Assembly (NCBI GenBank): GCA_029216955.1 | Contig: JANAVB010010791.1 | Coordinates: 4,780,804 to 4,844,803 of the forward strand | DNA length: 64,000 nt | Direction: 5' to 3' | From: Iris pallida | Taxonomy: Eukaryota; Streptophyta; Magnoliopsida; Asparagales; Iridaceae | In this document: piece after piece, positions 48,660 through 60,736 of the stretch | How the letters are laid out: each line of letters begins with the position of its first letter | Numbering within the stretch: the stretch's first letter is position 1 | Translations under genes and position numbers: made by a program | Notes under the pieces: model-generated | Seen by the model: only the letters and a program-made list of their open reading frames with translations | Told to the model about the DNA's origin: nothing | Database searches by the model: none

Positions 48660-49640
48660 TCTAGATCAACGTCGAAAATAAAGCTTCTCCAAGGCCAATC
48701 TTATCTGCAAGAGCCTTCTAGAGGCAGATAAACAAGATTTAATCCAACTCATTAAAGAATACATTGACGTGTTCGCCTAGAGCTATGAATATATGTCAGG
48801 ACTAGATCCTCAGATTGCTACTCATAATCTTAACACTTTGCCAAACGCCAAGCCAGTTAAACAACAACATGATTCCGGCCTGATATGATGGATGCTATAG
48901 AAGCTAAAGTTAAGAAGCTCATTGCCTGCGACTTTGTTAGGAAGGAACAACATCTCAACTGGGTGGCTAATGTCGTCCCGGTTATGAAGAAAATAAGAAA
49001 AGTTTGAGTCTGCATTGACTTCAGAAACCTCAACACAGCTTGTCCCAAAGACGAGTTTTCTTTTCCAATCACTGATGTCATAATCGACAACACCAGCGGT
49101 TCGAACAAATGTCTTTCATGGACAGATTCTTGGTTATAATCGGATCAAGATGAATCCTGAAGTCGAAGAGCATACATCATTCCTCACTCCTTTGGGTGTT
49201 TACTTCTATATAGTCATATGGTTCGGTCTCAAGAAGTTGGTGCCTTCTATCAGCGAGCCATGAGCACCATTTTTTGTGAACACTTACCAAAAAATAGTCG
49301 AATGCTATGTTGACGATATTGTTGTCAAGAGTCGTTTAAAGGAAGATCACATCCAAGACCTGAAGACTATCTTCGATCTAATACATCAGCATCAACACAA
49401 GATGAATCCCATCAAGTCATTCCTGGGTGTTTCTAGTAGAAAATTTCTCTGATTCGTTTTTACCTCTAAGGGTATACACGTTGACCCCAATAAAGTCAAA
49501 TCCATTCAAGAGATATGTCCTCCACACAATCTAAAAGAGCTACGAGGATTCCAAGGATGACTTATCTATATCAGGAGATTCATCTCAAATCTCTCTAGAC
49601 ATTGTAGACTATTCACTCAATTAATGAAGAAGTTATATCT
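48660..49640 (+). pseudogene. Element G reverse transcriptase, decayed
   Basis: RT of the Ty3/gypsy type: copies the element's RNA into DNA in the cytoplasmic particle. Visible landmarks are VKKLIACDFVRKEQ (48909), CIDFRNLN (near 49010), CPKDEFSFPITDV, then the YVDD catalytic motif at 49306-49317 and VVKSRLKEDHIQDL after it. The motif-A region (SFMDRFLGYN) is out of frame. I see at least four frameshifts and stops including FA*SYE at 48779 (TGG to TAG). It is too broken to be active. Confidence 0.8.
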
Positions 49641-50640
49641 TTCGTTTGGACTGATGAATATCAACAAGCATTTGAAGACATTAAGCGGTATTTAATGAAC
49701 CCTCCAGTTCCGGTTCCTCCAATCATAGGAATACCCTTCTTGATATACGTTCGAGGGATGAACCATTCTCTCGGTGCCCTCCTAGCCCAGAAGAACAACG
49801 AAGGCCATGAGCAAGCAATCCACTACCTTAGTTGCATGATGATCGATGTTGAACACCGATACAGTCCGATAGAAAAAGAGTGCTTAGCCATGATGTTTAC
49901 TATCCAGAAGACACATCATTATATCACAAGCCAAATCATCCATGTCATCTCCAGAGTCAATCCTCTGCGAGTATTGATGAAAATCCTAGTACACTTAATT
50001 CTAGACTTGCTACTTGGGCGATGCTATTAGCACAGTACGATATAGTCTATGTTTTCATAAAAGTCTGTCAAAGGCCAAGCCTTAGCTGATTTCTTGGCTG
50101 CTTATCTAGTTTCTGAAACTTCGAAGCTCTATGACAAAATTCCCAACAAAACTCTAGAGTCTGACACGACTTCGGAAGGAATACTCGCTTGGCGTCTATT
50201 CTTTGATGGTGCATTAGAATTGGACCCAACGGTATCATATCACAAGAGTAGGAATTGTCCTCGTTGCCCAGAAGGGTTGCCATTCAAAGAGCATATTCTC
50301 TGAATGAGCCATGTTCTAACAATGTTGTCGAATACAAGGCTTGCTCATCGGTCTTCAGTTAGCTAAACAGCTGGATATCGACTATCATGAAGTTTATGGA
50401 GACTTTAAATTGATCGTCAATCAGGTTAGAGGTACGTATGAGGTCCGACACCAAGATCTCCCCCTACCAAGAAGCAGCAGTTAGACTTGCTATATCATTC
50501 AAAGGTTTCTTTATTGAGCATGTACACCAAGCATGCAATACGGAAGCCGATGCACTCGCTAATCTAGCGGTAGTATTAGCTGTTCCTATAAAAAGGCAGC
50601 AATTAATCGTCATTGCTAATCGAGAATTATTCTGATCGAG
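49641..50640 (+). pseudogene. Element G RNase H regions, decayed
   Basis: 49695-50030 is the RT-connected RNase H-like domain (PFLIYVRGMNHSLGALLAQ, then YSPIEKECLA), aligned closely with H 62780-63409. From 50190 comes WRLFFDGA, the start of the additional RNase H of Tat elements, frameshifted at 50225. A continuation (NNVVEYKACSS at 50314) and FIEHVHQACNTEADALANLA (50510) follow. Degrades RNA in the RNA-DNA hybrid in intact relatives. Confidence 0.75.
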
Positions 50641-51935
50641 AATAATTTGAATATTGAATTCAGTAATATGGTTGAGATTTGTACTACTAGTGAAGATTGG
50701 AGGACCCCCTTTATCGACTTCGCAGTACATGACATCCGCCAGAAGATCTTAAAGAAGCTACGAATAGGTCGTCGATCACTCTGATTCTGTTACAATCAAT
50801 CGTCTAAGACACTCTACCGTTGATCTTTTGATGGTATGCTCATATGCTAACTTGTGGGTAATGAGGAAAAATAGATATTACGTGAAGCTCGTGATGGTGT
50901 CTGCGGCGCACATCAGTCTGGTCCTAAACTACAAGACCGTATTAGACGTATGGGATACTATTGGCCCACCATGGTGGCAGATGTAATTAAATATGCCAAA
51001 AATGCAGAGCATGTCAAATCCATGCAGAGTTTACCCACCAACTATCTAAATTCTTGTATCCAACTGCAGCATCTTGGCCTTTTGAAGCTTGGGGCATGGA
51101 TGTATTTGCCCTATCAATCCATCATATCCTGAGGATCGGTTCATCTTAGGTATAATCGATTATTTCTCAAAATGGGAAGAAGTTATTCCAATAGCTGAAG
51201 TCAAGACAAGCAGTGTATCAACTTCATCAAGCATCATGTGATTTATCGATTCGGAGTTCCTCGAAGAATTATTCATGACAACAAACCTCAGTTCATGAGT
51301 CAAGCATTTACTCAATTCTGTAATGATACTCGAATCAACAAATTATTTTTACAACTTATAATTCTGCAGCCAACGATTTAGCAGAAGCATTCAATAAGAA
51401 TCATCAAGCTTTTCAAGAAGTTTGTTTCTACCAATAAACACAACTGGAGTAAAAAGCTTGGAAAATGCCTATGAGCGTATGCACTACTGTACATACCCTG
51501 ACTGGCTGTATACGATTTTCTCTAGTATACGGGTGCGAAGCTGTCTTACCATTGGAGATTCAAATTCCATCCCTGAGTATAGCAATCGACAATGAACTAG
51601 CTGTTGAAAATAATGATCATCTTGGCTTCAGGAGCTTGAAACACTTGATAAGAAGCGCTGCTAGCTCAACAGCACATTAAACTTTATCAGGCCCATATCT
51701 CAAAAGCTTTCAACCGTAAAGTCAAGGTACGACTTTTCAAGTCCTTACTGTCAGACGTCCTATGATTATGAGTCACATGACAAAGCAAGTTGAACCAAAG
51801 TGGGAAGGTCCCTACATCATAAGCAATGTCTTCTCCAACGGAGCTTACCAGTTGACCGGGATGGATGGTCGAATAGCTATGATGCCTATCAATAGCAAAT
51901 TTCTAAAAAATATATCATGTTTGAAAGTATGTATT
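50641..51935 (+). pseudogene. Element G integrase and pol C-terminus, decayed
   Basis: 50895-51000 reads AHQSGPKLQDRIRRMGYYWP, the zinc-binding H2C2 region, then parts of the core (WSFEAWGMDV-like, in shifted frames). The FGVPRRIIHDNKPQF region is near 51250. 51762-51920 has KQVEPKWEGPYIISNVFSNG, the conserved end of Tat pol, closing near FLK. Inserts the DNA copy into the nucleus in intact relatives. Several frameshifts; inactive. Confidence 0.75.
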
Positions 51936-52597
51936 ATATTTTCTAGCACAAATCCTCAAATTATTATCTTTTATTCACTCTTTCGTGAATAAACCAACAG
52001 ATAATAAGTCCTCAAATCCCCAGCGGAGTCTAACTCAGATTTTATGGTACATCCTAAAAAAGATTAAAATCATAATGTCCACTACAACATATCATCACAA
52101 TATCATCTTTTGAAACCCAGTCGTTTTAAAAGATATCTTATTCTTGATCCCCAGTTGGTTTAAGAATAAAACAGATATACGAATTTACATCCACATTACC
52201 TCTGAATTTTATTGTTTGTATCGATGAATTTACGTCCACATTACCTCTGAATTCCATTGTCTGTATCAATGACTTATCACATCCATATTACCTCTGATAA
52301 ACGTCATCCCAAAAATAACTCACATCAAGTTATATTCTGTGACGTTCAGGACCTATGAACAGATATAATAAGTGATGCTATTTTTAAGAAATATGTCACG
52401 TCCAGGACGTCTGAATGTATTTTTACACTCTACACTATCATTCATTGCTTGTGCCTCAAACGGATACATAAAGTAGTAAAATTGCAAAATAATCGCTTTT
52501 CTATTTCATATTAATCTTGAGAACATGAACTATTACATTACTCAAAATATGATAAAAATTATTCAAAAAGATTATTACATTTATCATCTAAAAAGAC
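51936..52597 (+). other. Element G 3' untranslated region, no gene
   Basis: AT-rich stretch after pol. It contains a reverse-oriented primer-site-like TCCCCAGCGGAGTC (52017-52030), two CCCAGTYGKTTTAA-like repeats near 52115 and 52151, and a tandem repeat: three ~45-bp units at 52181-52225, 52226-52270 and 52271-52310 (core CCACATTACCTCTGAAT). Confidence 0.65.
52181..52310 (+). repeat. Three tandem ~45-bp units in the G 3' region
   Basis: Units start at 52181, 52226 and 52271. The first two are about 90% alike; the third is shorter and diverged. Confidence 0.8.
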
Positions 52598-55500
52598 TTA
52601 TTGGTGAGGAGTGCTAAGGTCAGAAATTGTCTTCGTCAAAGCTTCGGCTCGCTCCACCCCAGTAGCAATCACCCATTCCCTGGCCAGGTTCCTCCTGAAC
52701 TCTTCAGTTAATGGCTGCATCGAAAGGATATGACTCCATCTATTTTGAGTTCGAATGAGGTTATCCCTTTGTCTATTCAGGTCATCCAGACGACTAGAGG
52801 AAAATTGGCGCAGTTTGATCACCTCCTCTTGGTGATTCCTAGCCGCTGTAACCGACACGGGTCCGAGATAATTCAGCTTCTAGATCCTGGATGTGAGCTT
52901 GACCTTTAACCACTTCTTGGTCTTTTTCTTTCCTCGACCTTATAAAGTTCAATAAAGGAAGTAGCCACAGCAATACCAGACTCTATATCACCAGACTGTA
53001 CCACGAATTGTCGTAGCATTGTCAAGAGCGGCTCATCGTTTTTCATATTCTCTGGCTATAGCCTCACATTCAGCGTCCACCAGTCTATTTCTGTTCCCTC
53101 TGGTCAGAGCCTGGTAAGACTGGATAAGCTCCTCGAGCCCTGTCGGGATTTGCTCTAGGGCATCCGCTCTCTCATTGTCTCCAAAATTGTGTATGGAGTC
53201 AATTGGACAATGAGAAGATCTCTCACAAAATCATAAGGATAATTCTTCTCTATCGCCAATTAAACCAAGAAGTGTAGAAAGGTGAAGAAGGTATCTATGT
53301 AAGTGTGGATAAGGCTCCCCATTACCGCTTGTACATCATGTGTCGCTGCTGCAGCTGAAACCTCTCCTTCTACCGAAGCTGGAGGAAGATTGGCAATCAA
53401 CACAACATCAACACTTGGAGATTTTAGTACAGGCATTTTGACGAGCTTCCTCCATGCATGTATCCTGACATCCAAGGGCTATAGTTGAACTGAGGCTGAA
53501 CGTAGTGGAGGCTATTGGACTTCAGTGATCGTCCCTATATGACTTGCTGCAATGCAAAGTAAAATCATTATATAACATGTTATTGAATGAAAAGAATTGG
53601 TGAATAAAGTCAAAAATTTACCCGGGCCTGTGGGAACATAAGGAGTGTCGATAGGTGCAGTATCTCTTTCTGTAATAAGGCAGATAGTGCTGCTACTTGA
53701 CTGCTTCCTGCTTCTGAGCCTCCCGACATGAAGAGCTTCCAGCCCTGAGCCAGAGCTGCCTCAAGCCCCTGATTCAATTTGGTCTCCTTGGGTTTCCACC
53801 TCTTCTTCCTCCTCTTCCAAAATATGTTTGATAGGGGCTTGAGTCCCCTAGATATTAGTATCAAGGTTTTCATCACCCTCAAGGCCTTTGAGACCTTCAA
53901 CAAGGCATCACCCTAATCTTCACTAAACGGGCTTTCATCGCCCTCGATATCGACGTTAGAGTTCTCATCGCCATGGGGATCATCGAGACTCTATCATCTC
54001 CGCTAGGCCTCCGGTTGCCATCATCTTCATGGGGTGCTCATCACCCTCAATCATAAGTTGGCTATCCTTGGCCACCAAGTCTTGACCCTCTTAGGTCGGT
54101 AACTGATCTTGGATTGACTCAGCATCTCAAGATCCGGGCGGCATCAGTAACATCCTCCTCTGTTTGCTCATCCCTATCGTCAAAATCATGCAGCGTCTCT
54201 TTAATCTCTTCATCTATTGAAGGTAGCTCGTTGGGTGCAACGACTGCAGTAGTCTGAGTTGTAGAAGGAGATGGAACCTATAGTCATATCCTTTCCATCT
54301 TGCCCCCCCAATGATCCCAACTGGACTGATGCTTCCTCATGAATGCGATTCTTGGAGCATCATCAAAAGCCAAAGGAGATATTAGACAGCTGAAGCAGGC
54401 GTGATTGTCTTCATATATAGGGGAATATCAGCCTCAATAGTCACTGGCTCTGAAATAGTAACTGGAGGGACGTCTACTGGATCAGAGCTGATTCACTAGT
54501 CGGTAGAAGTTTTAGAGATGAAGAAAGGTCAATACAAATTGCTAAAGGGTTAACATCTAGTAGCTCTTGTTGAACTGAGAGACTGAGATATCACTTTGTG
54601 GAGAGAACATGCCCCTAAATGACGGTGGCAATGACACTTGACCAGGGGACTTCTTAGTGAGGGAGGAACAGTAGAAGTTGCTGCCTTTGCCTTCATAGTT
54701 CTCATTACACCAATTTCCTTCTGGCTGCTCACTTGAGTAGCGATTTTAGGGAAACGGCAACAACAGGTCGATCTTATGATGCTTCAGGAGCAATTTGCTC
54801 TCTACTTGACTCCTCCACCTTGGTTTCCTTCTGAGCAGGAGATAGGGTGGTTCTTATGAAAGAAGATGTTCCTCAGGTGAAGCCCCGCGTCAAACTGTTG
54901 TGTCTGAGGCCTTGTCCTCGCTACGGGCTTCTCAGCAGTAATTATTTATTTCGTCTTCCTCTCTTTCCCCTTATAGGAGAAGAAGTTCATCATGGACCGA
55001 CTGGGAGGATGAAGTCCCAGTCTTCTGCTTCTTACCTCCTTTAACGGGGATTTTTTTTGCTTCTTTAGGGTGACGCACAGTGCACCCTACACCTCGTCGA
55101 AGAAACCAGCAGGTGCAACCACTAGAGATCATCAGCGGAATGTTCTCCTCGGCTTCTGCAAATTCTACGGTAGTTGCGGTCCCTTCTCATGACCTTCTCA
55201 TGCCAAAAGCTGTCTGCTAAGGAGTAACCTTCGAAGAAGGTGCTTGCTGAGGTGTAAAAATTTGCGTATGTATTTAACATATACGGGCCAACCTCAAAAG
55301 TAGCAGAGGGCATGGTAAATACAGCTTTAGTACTCGCATTGTACATAGTATCTCCATCCTTGGGCCCCATTGATCAAATGTCCGAAGGCTTGAAGGCAGG
55401 TGGTCACATTCCGACGTGCATCTGGTCGTAGCCGAACTGACGAGCAAATCGGCTAGGCAAATATTGTTCTAGATAGCATTCATTCTCGAACCGATACACC

Positions 55501-56501
55501 AGATGTGAAGGTCTGATCATCTTCAACCTGAGAAAGCTGCTGGAGGTAGACGGGTACCAATTGGCTCTAAATCTATGAGAGGAGTCGGAAAGGTCTCATA
55601 TCAGGTGGAGGAGCGACGCAAAAGAACTTCCAGTTGGAGCCCATATTCAAACTTTTCTATAGTCAAAGAGTGAGTCCACCTTCCATCGGGATGTGGCATA
55701 TCTACCGATGAAGTCTCCTCTAGTAGCACCGAGGGCTGGATCCATAGAGTGGGATGGTGTAATTTCAACCAGCCAAACAAATAAGTGAATGACATCTCGG
55801 TACGAGGAAAGTCGTCTCGAGTACCAGGTTTCTCCATCATAGTGGTCGTGAATGCACGGAGTTCCGCGTTCAGTGGACTAATCATGGCGAAAAGGATATC
55901 CATGTATCCGAACACCATACGCAACGAAGAAAATAGCATGCCTCAGTGGATGCGATCGACCGTGCTGGCTACGAGAACCACGAACCGTCATAACCAAATA
56001 GAAAGGAAGCCTGCCAAGGTAGCCTCCTAGACATGGTTATACCACCTTGTCTTATATAGACTCGATAGGGGTGCCTGCAGTATAACCATGCCAGCCCCTC
56101 CAACTCATTATCAATATATCCGAACTTTTCTATCAGTCTTTCGATTATCTGGCTGTCGAGTGGCTCAAAGAAACGAGGCCTATACTCTAAATCTTCTTGC
56201 ACCTTGGTCTCTATGAAATGACCAGAGAAAAGGTATAACAACCACTTGGACGTATAGCATGTCCCAGCTGCCTTGCTCTTGTAGAGGTGAGTACACATCA
56301 TCAAGTGACATAACATCTCATCAAAAACTGCCACCATCTGGGAGTCCTCCTTTGCCAGAGTCTCCAATTCTTATTCAGCTGCACATACTCTTCATATAGG
56401 TTCTCACCCATTGGAAGATGCGACAAAAACTGTATCTCGTGTAGGGCGAAGCCTATCCCCCCGTAAGGAGTAGCAAAAGTTCCAGTTCTGATATTGTACA
56501 T
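52598..56501 (-). pseudogene. Antisense ORF of a Tat-type element: plant mobile domain-like protein, decayed
   Basis: On the strand opposite pol. The first segment (56501 down to about 56300) reads TFATPYGGIGFALHEIQFL then PMGENLYEEY, resembling the plant mobile domain (PMD) of MAIN/MAIL1-type proteins and of some Tat retrotransposons. After a frameshift near 56360 it goes on through LYLFSGHF (about 56235) and LEGLAWLY (56090). Next come EMSFTYLFGWLKLHHP (55795) and a 55122-55370 piece. The rest is Lys/Ser-rich linker (54847-53610) and a C-terminal coiled-coil-like helix (52858-52598). Extra antisense ORFs between pol and the 3' LTR are known in this lineage. Function is unknown, possibly nuclear and linked to silencing. 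Several frameshifts and stops. PMD assignment is from memory. Confidence 0.55.
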
Positions 56502-56629
56502 GTAACTCCTCTTCCCGGGTTTTTAATTTTTTATTTTATTTTATTTATTCGTGTTTAAAGTAAAATTATCATCAAAACATATTCCATCGCAACAGCAAGC
56601 CTCACATCCCTAATTCCAAAATGGCCACA
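56501..56629 (+). repeat. Possible LTR remnant before the H primer site
   Basis: TGTAACTCCTCTTCCC at 56501 looks like an LTR start and GGCCACA at 56629 like an LTR end, four bases before the primer site. At 129 bp it is too short and lacks a promoter, so it may be a truncated LTR or chance. Confidence 0.3.
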
Positions 56630-56633
56630 AAAA

Positions 56634-56651
56634 TGGCGACTCTGCTGGGGA
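56634..56651 (+). promoter_or_regulatory. Primer binding site of element H (tRNA-Arg type)
   Basis: TGGCGACTCTGCTGGGGA is the primer site typical of Tat/Ogre-type elements, where a host tRNA (usually given as tRNA-Arg) primes first-strand DNA synthesis. Confidence 0.8.
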
Positions 56652-57757
56652 CTACCTTTTCCTCTGACGAAAGTTGGTGATGCAATCCGATACCGACAAA
56701 GTGGGGAGCACTCAGAAGATGTTGATCGTGAAGTTCGATCAGCAGGCGTTCGAAGAGATGCTCTGAGGGATGGCTCTACCCTCAAAATCAGTGAAGCCAA
56801 ACAAGTCTCGAAAGACTTGGCTTCCGAAGGCTCGTGGTGCATATCCTGCCGGTGTCTTAGAAGACATGCAACCGAAGGACTCTGCCCCTGGTGCATAGAG
56901 CTCCTATGTGGGCACATGACTCTGCCACAGAAGCTCACAAATGAAGAAGGCTCATACCATTCCGGGCTCTACTAGCCCAGCGACTTCTCTCTTGTGCAAC
57001 CAACAACAGAGTGTTCAACGCTCGAGACTTGCTAAAGAAAAATACTATGATGCCAAAAATCGAAGTGTTTGACGCTCTGGGCAAACTTCGTGAGGCTCAC
57101 AAACGAAGGAGGCAAAGCTGAAGAAAAATGCTGCTTCACCAAGCATGCGCCCAACAGGGTGTGGGCGCATAACTCTAGCCAGAAGACTTTTGCCTTCGAC
57201 AGATTATGCATCCAAGGTCATGCGCCAAGGCTATGCCCAAGCTCTACTGACCCATACTATGCGCCACATCGAGGAAGCTTAGGCATGCTACCAAGACTTC
57301 TGGGAAGCATGCGCCGAAAGGCAGACTCTGTCTATGCGCCCACAGCAAAAAGACAGGCCCCAACGCGTATAGCACGGGGCTGTCTTCAAGGTCATCACAG
57401 AACTTATGTGTGGGGGTTGTCCCTGCACGTGAACTAAGTCGGATGCACCAACTCTCTTACAAACCTATATGCAAAGCTCGGCGATGCATGTGACATGGGT
57501 TTTAAGATAAAACTCCCTTTCGCTGACTTACACAACATGATAAATCATAAGTGTAAAGCGAGGGAGGATACAACAATTCATGGCGTACATCTGTGCACCA
57601 GTATTGTCATCAACCGTTGCTGCTCCAAAGCAATGAGAGTGCCTTAGAGGCAGTCCGTGTTTCGACGACTGTATTACTCTGACGATGAAAATCTGATGTA
57701 TGTTTCATCCAACATGGCGTCATGGGGTCCCCCTTACGGGAGCCCCAATCATAGAAG
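56652..57757 (+). other. Element H leader, repeat-rich, no clear gene
   Basis: Untranslated leader between primer site and gag. From 57144 to 57341 the heptamer ATGCGCC occurs five times and once inverted (GGGCGCAT at 57162). CCGAAGG and TGGTGCATA repeats lie at 56825-56900. Both the plus-strand ORF 57069-57437 and the minus-strand ORF 56555-56938 are probably chance. Confidence 0.6.
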
Positions 57758-59822
57758 GTGGACCACGAACCTAACTTTTTCTCTCAATTTTGCGAACAGA
57801 AGAAGAAGAAGTTGCCAACAGATAGCCAGCAGGCTGTCACATCTGAAGGAGTCTATATGGGTACTCGGTCGAGGACGAGATTCCGTATAGTTGACGAAGA
57901 CTCCCAAGCTAGAGGTGATGATCCTTCAACTGGGGGTAGTATTCCCTTAGAGTCTGAAGCAGATGACCTTCACACCGGGGGTAGCCTTCCAGATGACGAT
58001 GATCTCTCTGAGTCTGACGACGATTATCTACCTCCCCTACCTGAAGACGAGGGACTTTTCAACTCAGAGACAGACAGTATCAACACCAGTTGTACTGTTT
58101 CATCTGTTCATCCTTGCATGTTATCTACATACATGGCGGATGGAAGAAGACCTAAAGAAGCCAGTGATCAGACCAACAAGCGGCTAGAGGGTCTTGAAAC
58201 AGCATACCAAGATCATTGATATGCTTACCAGTATCATGGCGGTCCAAGCTGCTGGGGCTGTTCCTCCACCTCAACAAAACGTCTCAGCACATGTTAGTCC
58301 GGCTCATAGCAACAACCATCCTTCACTACAGAATGAGTATCATTCCGTTGCATCCTCCAAATATTATAAATGCTGGAGGTGGTCCTTCACCAATAATGCC
58401 TGACAACGCAGTCGTTTCTCAACACCTGCTCAATCAACAGGATGCAATTGATTCTCTTATTGCCCGTCTCGAACCATCTCACACAAAATGAGCTTCAGAA
58501 GATGGAGATATCTCAACGCTATCCTCCTGAATGGGAGAACGCTACTTGCCCTCCTAACTACAAGCCACTGACGCTAAATTCGTTTGACGGGATGACTTCT
58601 CCTCGTTAACACATGACATACTTCAACATGCAGACTCTACACTTACCCAGGACGATCCGTTCTTGTCAAAGCTTTTATTAGCACCTTACAGGGGGTAGCT
58701 TTTGAATAGTTCTGCAGTGCTGATGGTGTGTATCAATTTTTTTAAAGACTTGGAGAGGTTATTCCTCAACAGGTTTTACGAGAGTGGCATGCGTTAGTAT
58801 GTCCACCCTCATCGAGACCAAGCAAAGGAGGACTGAGTCTGTCATTGCTTTCATCGAACGTTTCAGGTGGCTAGCATTGAAGATGCCCTTCGGTATACCA
58901 GACTCAGAACTTATGGATACTTGTTAACATAACTTCCTTCCTACAATAAAGTTTTGTCTGGGTATACATAAGTATGATACATGGCCCGCTTTCATTGGGG
59001 CCGTTGATGCTGCTGAAAACGACGTCCCTAATCTGGAATTACTGATATTGAAAATACCCAAATCTGAAGACAAAGGCAAGCACCCACAAACTATCCCTGT
59101 CCGTGGGGTAAAGGGAAAGAAGTCTTGAAGGTTGACACTTCCAAGAGAGCTTCCAATTCTCAGGCCACCTCTGACAAACCTAAGGAGACTTTCTCCTTTA
59201 AAGAAGACAATGGTATTACCATTTTTTATACATTGAAAAAGGGTAATAAACTGATATTGCCTCCACCACGACGTCCTGCGGAGGCAAACCAACTCAACGA
59301 TCCCAAGTATTATCTTTATCATCAGTACGTGCACCACTCTACCAAGGATTGCATCGTCCTGAAGAAGAAGATACAACAGCTTATCGACAGCCAAGTGATC
59401 AACCTCGAAGCTGACGACAAGGTCGTATCTTCTAACATGATCTCTCTTCAATTTGGTGACTTTCCTCCCACAGAAGTCCCAGACGTCGTAGTCCCGATCC
59501 CTAAGGCAATAATGGAAGTCGTCAACCTGCCGCCTGTTCGCAACTCAACCTTGGTGCCACTTACGACTGAACGTAGTGAGATCATGTGGGTCCATCTGGA
59601 CCTTGTGCAAAAAATGATGCAAGGGGTGGTATCTTCCAATGTAAAGAGGGACAAAAAATACAATTCATGTCATATGATCTTCTTCCATTTACGAAGTTCT
59701 ATCTGGCGAGATACAATCTGGGAAGGCTTACCTACGGACTTATGACCCTGCGCAAGAAGACAGTACCTTCTCAAGCTCCTGCTGCCCCCATAAGTTCAGA
59801 AGCCGGTCCGTCTAAGCCCTAA
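57758..59822 (+). pseudogene. Element H gag, decayed
   Basis: The N-terminal part (57758-58219) is acidic with two GGS-containing repeats (STGGSIP, HTGGSLP) and a DDDD run. A helix around KRLEGLET then runs into a frameshift near 58195. The capsid-like domain spans about 58560-58930 with stops at 58607 (TAA for CAA) and in AFE*F (TGG to TAG). 59125-59745 keeps a degenerate zinc knuckle, KYYLYHQYVHHSTKDCIVLK, where a first Cys has become Tyr. EIMWVHLDL follows, as in G. The end (LGRLTYGL, then AGPSKP) matches G near 10770-10900. Builds the particle in intact relatives; broken here. Confidence 0.75.
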
Positions 59823-60736
59823 GCTACCGACAAAGCCAAGTAAAAAGAGATGCATTTGACAAGTCTCTGAAGGCGCCAACTCGAAGGCATGGATCGATCT
59901 TACAACTTTGACATACTGGCACAGCTGGCTAATATACCTGCCATGTTGTCTCTGTTCGATCTATTGCAACTCTCCAAAGAAATGCGGAAGGCCTTAAGTG
60001 AGGCATTACTACATGCTGACTCTTATCTCGCTGAAGTCAAAGCCCCCGCTGAAGATCCTGTCTCATGTCCCCACTGCCACAGTACTATGGAAGTGGTGCC
60101 CAACATCACCTTTTCATAGAGGACATGCTACTAAAAAATAATCGTTGATAGACCTCTGTACTATACAGGGTATATCGGGCGATTAAGGTGGATCGGATGC
60201 ACATCGATCCAGGTTCCTCCCTTAGCATCATTCCTAGAAGTTTACTCCAAATTCTAGGAATCCTTCTGCACAAGCTATCTGCAACCAATACAATTATCAT
60301 GGATTTCAATATTGGAAGAAGCCACTCGCTGGGCAAGATCTGTCTCAAGTGCCAGATTGGTGATCTCCGAACGGAGATTTCTTGCTATATAATCAACGCC
60401 AATGTATCCTACAACGTCTTGTTTGGACGTCCATGGATACACGAGAACATAATCGTTCCCTCCACACTTCAGCAGTGCTTCAAGTATGTCAACAGCGATG
60501 GCATCATAAAAATGGAGTTTGTCCATGTTGATCCTTTTAAGGGCATTGAAGCCTACTATGGAGATTCGGTACTTTATCAATCTCAGCCCTCCAAGGATGA
60601 CTGCAACGAAGCTGATAATGAAGCTGAAGTGAGTTCATCCTCCAGTGATGGTCCCCTGATTATCCGAGTTAAAGGACGTACTACCCTAAAAAGTACTCCA
60701 AAGCCTCACAATCTGGGTGAAAAAGAAAAACCCTGA
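59823..60736 (+). pseudogene. Element H protease region, decayed
   Basis: 59889-60119 has YNFDILAQLA and the LLQLSKEMRKALSEALL stretch, which in G spans the F insertion, followed by CPHCHSTM. Stops and a frameshift lie at 60117-60187. The protease follows: MHIDPGSSLSIIP (near 60198) has the active-site Asp, then Pro instead of Gly. YNVLFGRPWIHENIIVPSTL (about 60410) is intact. After it comes a Ser/Asp-rich linker to 60736. Its likely role is Gag-Pol cleavage in active relatives. Confidence 0.78.

Noticed and set aside
58924..59451. 175-codon minus-strand ORF
   Set aside because: Antisense of H gag; the plus strand carries the recognisable gag features.
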